NCBI GenBank assembly: GCA_013215095.1
Contig: JABSPM010000062.1
Coordinates: forward strand, 1-64,000
Length of the DNA stretch: 64,000 nt
DNA from: Flavobacteriaceae bacterium
GTDB taxonomy: Bacteria > Bacteroidota > Bacteroidia > Flavobacteriales > Flavobacteriaceae
Direction of reading: 5' to 3'
Shown: positions 63,099-64,000 of the stretch, piece after piece
Position numbering within the stretch: position 1 is the first letter of the stretch
Layout: the number at the start of each line of letters is the position of its first letter
Position numbers and translations under genes: made by a program
The notes under the pieces: generated by a model
What the model was told of the DNA's origin: nothing
The model's input: the letters and a program-made list of their open reading frames with translations, nothing else
Databases searched by the model: none

Positions 63099-63770
63099 AT
63101 GATTACAGCAAAAAACATTCATAAATATTTTGAAAATTTACATGTTTTAAAGGGGGTAAATCTTCAAATTAGCAAAGGCGAAATTGTATCCATTGTTGGT
63201 GCTTCGGGGGCAGGAAAAACTACGCTTTTACAAATTTTAGGAACTCTAGAAAAAAGTTCTAAACAAAAGGCATCAGAGCTTAAAATTGACAATACCATTG
63301 TTAGTGATTTGACAGACAAGCAACTGGCTAAATTTAGAAATGAAAATATTGGATTTATATTTCAGTTTCATCAATTATTACCTGAATTTACAGCATTAGA
63401 GAACGTTTGTATTCCAGCGTTTATAAAAGGCGCCACAAAACAAGAGACCGAAAAAAAAGCTAAAGAATTATTAGACTTTTTAGGACTATCTGAACGCTAT
63501 AATCACAAACCCAACGCACTTTCTGGCGGAGAACAACAACGTGTTGCTGTTGCAAGAGCTCTGATAAATAGCCCTAAGCTTATTTTTGCAGACGAGCCAT
63601 CGGGAAATTTAGACAGTACTTCTGCAGAACAGCTTCATAATTTATTTTTTCAATTGCGAGACCAATTTGACCAAACCTTTGTTATTGTAACTCATAATGA
63701 AATCTTGGCTAATATGGCGGATAGAAAATTAGTAATGAGAGATGGTCAAATTATTTCGGTAGAAAATTAA
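63099..63770 (+). CDS. ABC transporter ATP-binding protein, LolD-like
   Basis: This 223-residue ATPase has Walker [10 protein letters not shown] (about 34-42), the Q-loop [20 protein letters not shown], the signature [15 protein letters not shown], Walker [13 protein letters not shown] and the H-loop VIVTHNE. Length and the [11 protein letters not shown] block fit the LolD/MacB group that powers lipoprotein release or efflux from the inner membrane. The membrane partner (LolC/E-like) is not adjacent in the window. Confidence 0.9.
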   Translation: MITAKNIHKYFENLHVLKGVNLQISKGEIVSIVGASGAGKTTLLQILGTLEKSSKQKASELKIDNTIVSDLTDKQLAKFRNENIGFIFQFHQLLPEFTALENVCIPAFIKGATKQETEKKAKELLDFLGLSERYNHKPNALSGGEQQRVAVARALINSPKLIFADEPSGNLDSTSAEQLHNLFFQLRDQFDQTFVIVTHNEILANMADRKLVMRDGQIISVEN

Positions 63771-63825
63771 CCTTGGTAAAAATGTACACCTTTAAACCTA
63801 AAGTCCATATATAGCTATTAATGGT

Positions 63826-63978
63826 ATACCATTTTCCGTTTAAAAGTACCGTTAAAGAAAAAGATGATTTTTTATTTATAACAATAATAAAATCAAAGCA
63901 TTACCGCAGATAAGTCTTCTTTTATACTCAAAAAGAAAAGGGCGTTGTACTCAAGTAATTTTAGATGTAAAATAGTAT
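63826..63978. repeat. MITE-like element, copy C (153 bp)
   Basis: The left end ATACCATTTTCCGTTTAAAA and the right end, read inward ATACTATTTTACATCTAAAA, form an inverted repeat with 19 of 24 matches, the best-preserved pair in the family. The interior shares AAAGATGATTTTTTAT and GGGCGTTGTACTCAAGTAAT with copies A and B. It is non-coding and lies after the LolD-like gene. Confidence 0.75.
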
Positions 63979-64000
63979 TTTTCTAAGGCTAAAACGCCCC

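Noticed and set aside
1-64000. tRNA, rRNA or CRISPR array
   Set aside because: No cloverleaf with a recognisable T-loop, no rRNA signature and no regularly spaced direct repeats were seen by eye; a dedicated scan was not possible.

Overview
The window looks like a chromosomal segment of an AT-rich member of the Flavobacteriaceae (Bacteroidota), probably marine. Support comes from -7 boxes of the form TAnnTTTG, Por (type IX) secretion C-terminal sorting domains, lipoproteins with acidic residues right after the lipidated Cys, CarboxypepD_reg-like/TonB receptors, menaquinone genes, and many Bacteroidota-only families (DUF3857, DUF4625, DUF5916, DUF6146, DUF6787). I saw no rRNA, tRNA, CRISPR array, prophage or replication origin. 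The genus cannot be fixed from sequence alone.

Layout. 1-3.5 kb is decaying accessory DNA: the end of an insertion sequence that cuts a pirin gene, a doxX-like/FMN reductase/marR operon, and the wreck of a secreted peptidylarginine deiminase. 3.6-20 kb is mostly housekeeping: acyl-CoA carboxylase, a TonB-plug/vWA protein, sppA, menE, two transglutaminase-like DUF3857 proteins, an acetyltransferase, a CPBP protease, menC and an M61 peptidase. 20-25 kb (plus strand) holds a glycosyltransferase, a BatA-like membrane protein, a dihydroorotase homologue without metal-binding histidines, and an esterase. 25-34 kb holds cvfB-like, DUF2853, menD, a tricorn-like pseudogene, menF, a hotdog thioesterase (probable menI), putA and aroB. 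With menE and menC, most of the menaquinone head-group pathway is here, but menB and menA are not.

34-42 kb contains the more unusual loci. An XRE-type regulator sits beside at least five copies of a 16-bp operator. A six-gene operon follows, with an ECF sigma factor, a small membrane protein (candidate anti-sigma), a Spy/CnrX-like periplasmic protein, an MbnP-like protein, a di-haem MbnH/MauG-type peroxidase and a secreted YHYH protein. It looks like a metal-responsive, probably copper-related, regulon. 42-54 kb holds parC, parE, ychF, a frameshifted surface-protein gene, ferredoxin, a LuxC-like reductase, serC and serA. 54-59.4 kb holds small envelope proteins leading into a TonB receptor followed by two His/acid-rich DUF4625 lipoproteins, a likely divalent-metal uptake locus. 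The window ends with a DUF5916 outer-membrane protein and a LolD-like ATPase.

At least three short (about 100-160 bp) elements with 24-bp terminal inverted repeats (near 29.3, 34.7 and 63.8 kb, with a decayed fourth near 1.9 kb) have ends matching the insertion sequence at the left edge. They look like a MITE family mobilised by that transposase. They lie in or beside gene-poor or pseudogene-bearing stretches.
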